Assembly (NCBI GenBank): GCA_025594325.1
Contig: JANHCV010000002.1
Coordinates: 1,550,001-1,614,000 of the forward strand
Source of the DNA: Blastocladiella emersonii ATCC 22665
Lineage: Eukaryota > Blastocladiomycota > Blastocladiomycetes > Blastocladiales > Blastocladiaceae
Direction: 5' to 3'
DNA: 64,000 bases
Under the pieces are notes generated by a model that was not told the DNA's origin, made no database searches, and was given only the letters and a program-made list of their open reading frames with translations. Numbering within the stretch: position 1 is the stretch's first letter; every line of letters starts with the position of its first letter. Positions 63,966 through 64,000 of the stretch are shown here, in pieces. A program made the translations under genes and the position numbers.

Positions 63966-64000
63966 TCGGACCTTGAAAGAAATACGTTGTACGAGTTGTT

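Noticed and set aside
1-64000. CRISPR arrays, tRNA or rRNA genes
   Set aside because: No regularly spaced repeats with unique spacers, no tRNA-like cloverleaf with a B-box noticed, no rRNA text; not expected in most such windows.

Overview
The window is nuclear DNA from a very GC-rich, intron-containing eukaryote, most likely a flagellated (zoosporic) fungus. Fungal-type genes are present: an ERT1-family Zn2Cys6/PAS regulator, SVF1, an NRP1/Dri1-like protein and TVP15. They lie beside cilium genes that non-flagellated fungi have lost (RIB43A and IFT56/TTC26). High GC, very short introns and expanded F-box/LRR families would fit Blastocladiomycota (Allomyces/Blastocladiella relatives), but that assignment is inference. 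By hand I placed 39 introns, mostly 54-80 nt. Twenty-six of them start GTACG, and most acceptors end TAG.

Layout. 1-1292: 5' part of ribosomal protein uL3 (minus), running off the left edge. 1472-5152: tandem F-box paralogs, the second broken by one stop codon. 5225-12483: four same-strand members of one protein family. Once their introns are removed they resemble, by eye, P-element/THAP9-type transposases that have lost most of the catalytic acidic residues. Two copies look intact, one carries two nonsense codons and one is an internal-deletion remnant. 12758-17837: RIB43A diverging from the USO1/p115 vesicle tether. 18341-21075: three tandem single-C2-domain genes, the third decayed. 22536-25121: C2H2 zinc-finger regulator with a long leader. 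25122-28436: gene-poor stretch ending in a duplicated leader segment. 28437-31387: an unknown 519-aa protein and a 101-aa Tyr/Gly/Asp repeat protein. 32324-39449: CaMKK-like kinase diverging from an RNA-binding protein with four RanBP2 fingers. 39745-41924: TVP15 diverging from U1-C. 42003-46272: GET1 diverging from the ERT1-like regulator. 46339-49178: IFT56 diverging from mitochondrial mL49. 49285-53692: DNA topoisomerase I and ribosomal protein eL15. 54642-59023: a hybrid histidine kinase without its phospho-accepting histidine, diverging from SVF1. 59226-63965: kinesin-13 and a leucine-rich-repeat protein.

Most conserved genes form divergent head-to-head pairs with 0.3-1 kb between start codons. 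These shared promoters repeatedly carry ACGCGT/GTGCGAGAC-type words and, near several starts, a GCAACGTATC word. Tandem lineage-specific families (F-box, transposase-like, C2) show duplication followed by decay. All exon limits were set by eye from splice signals, reading frame and family conservation; no search or alignment program was run.
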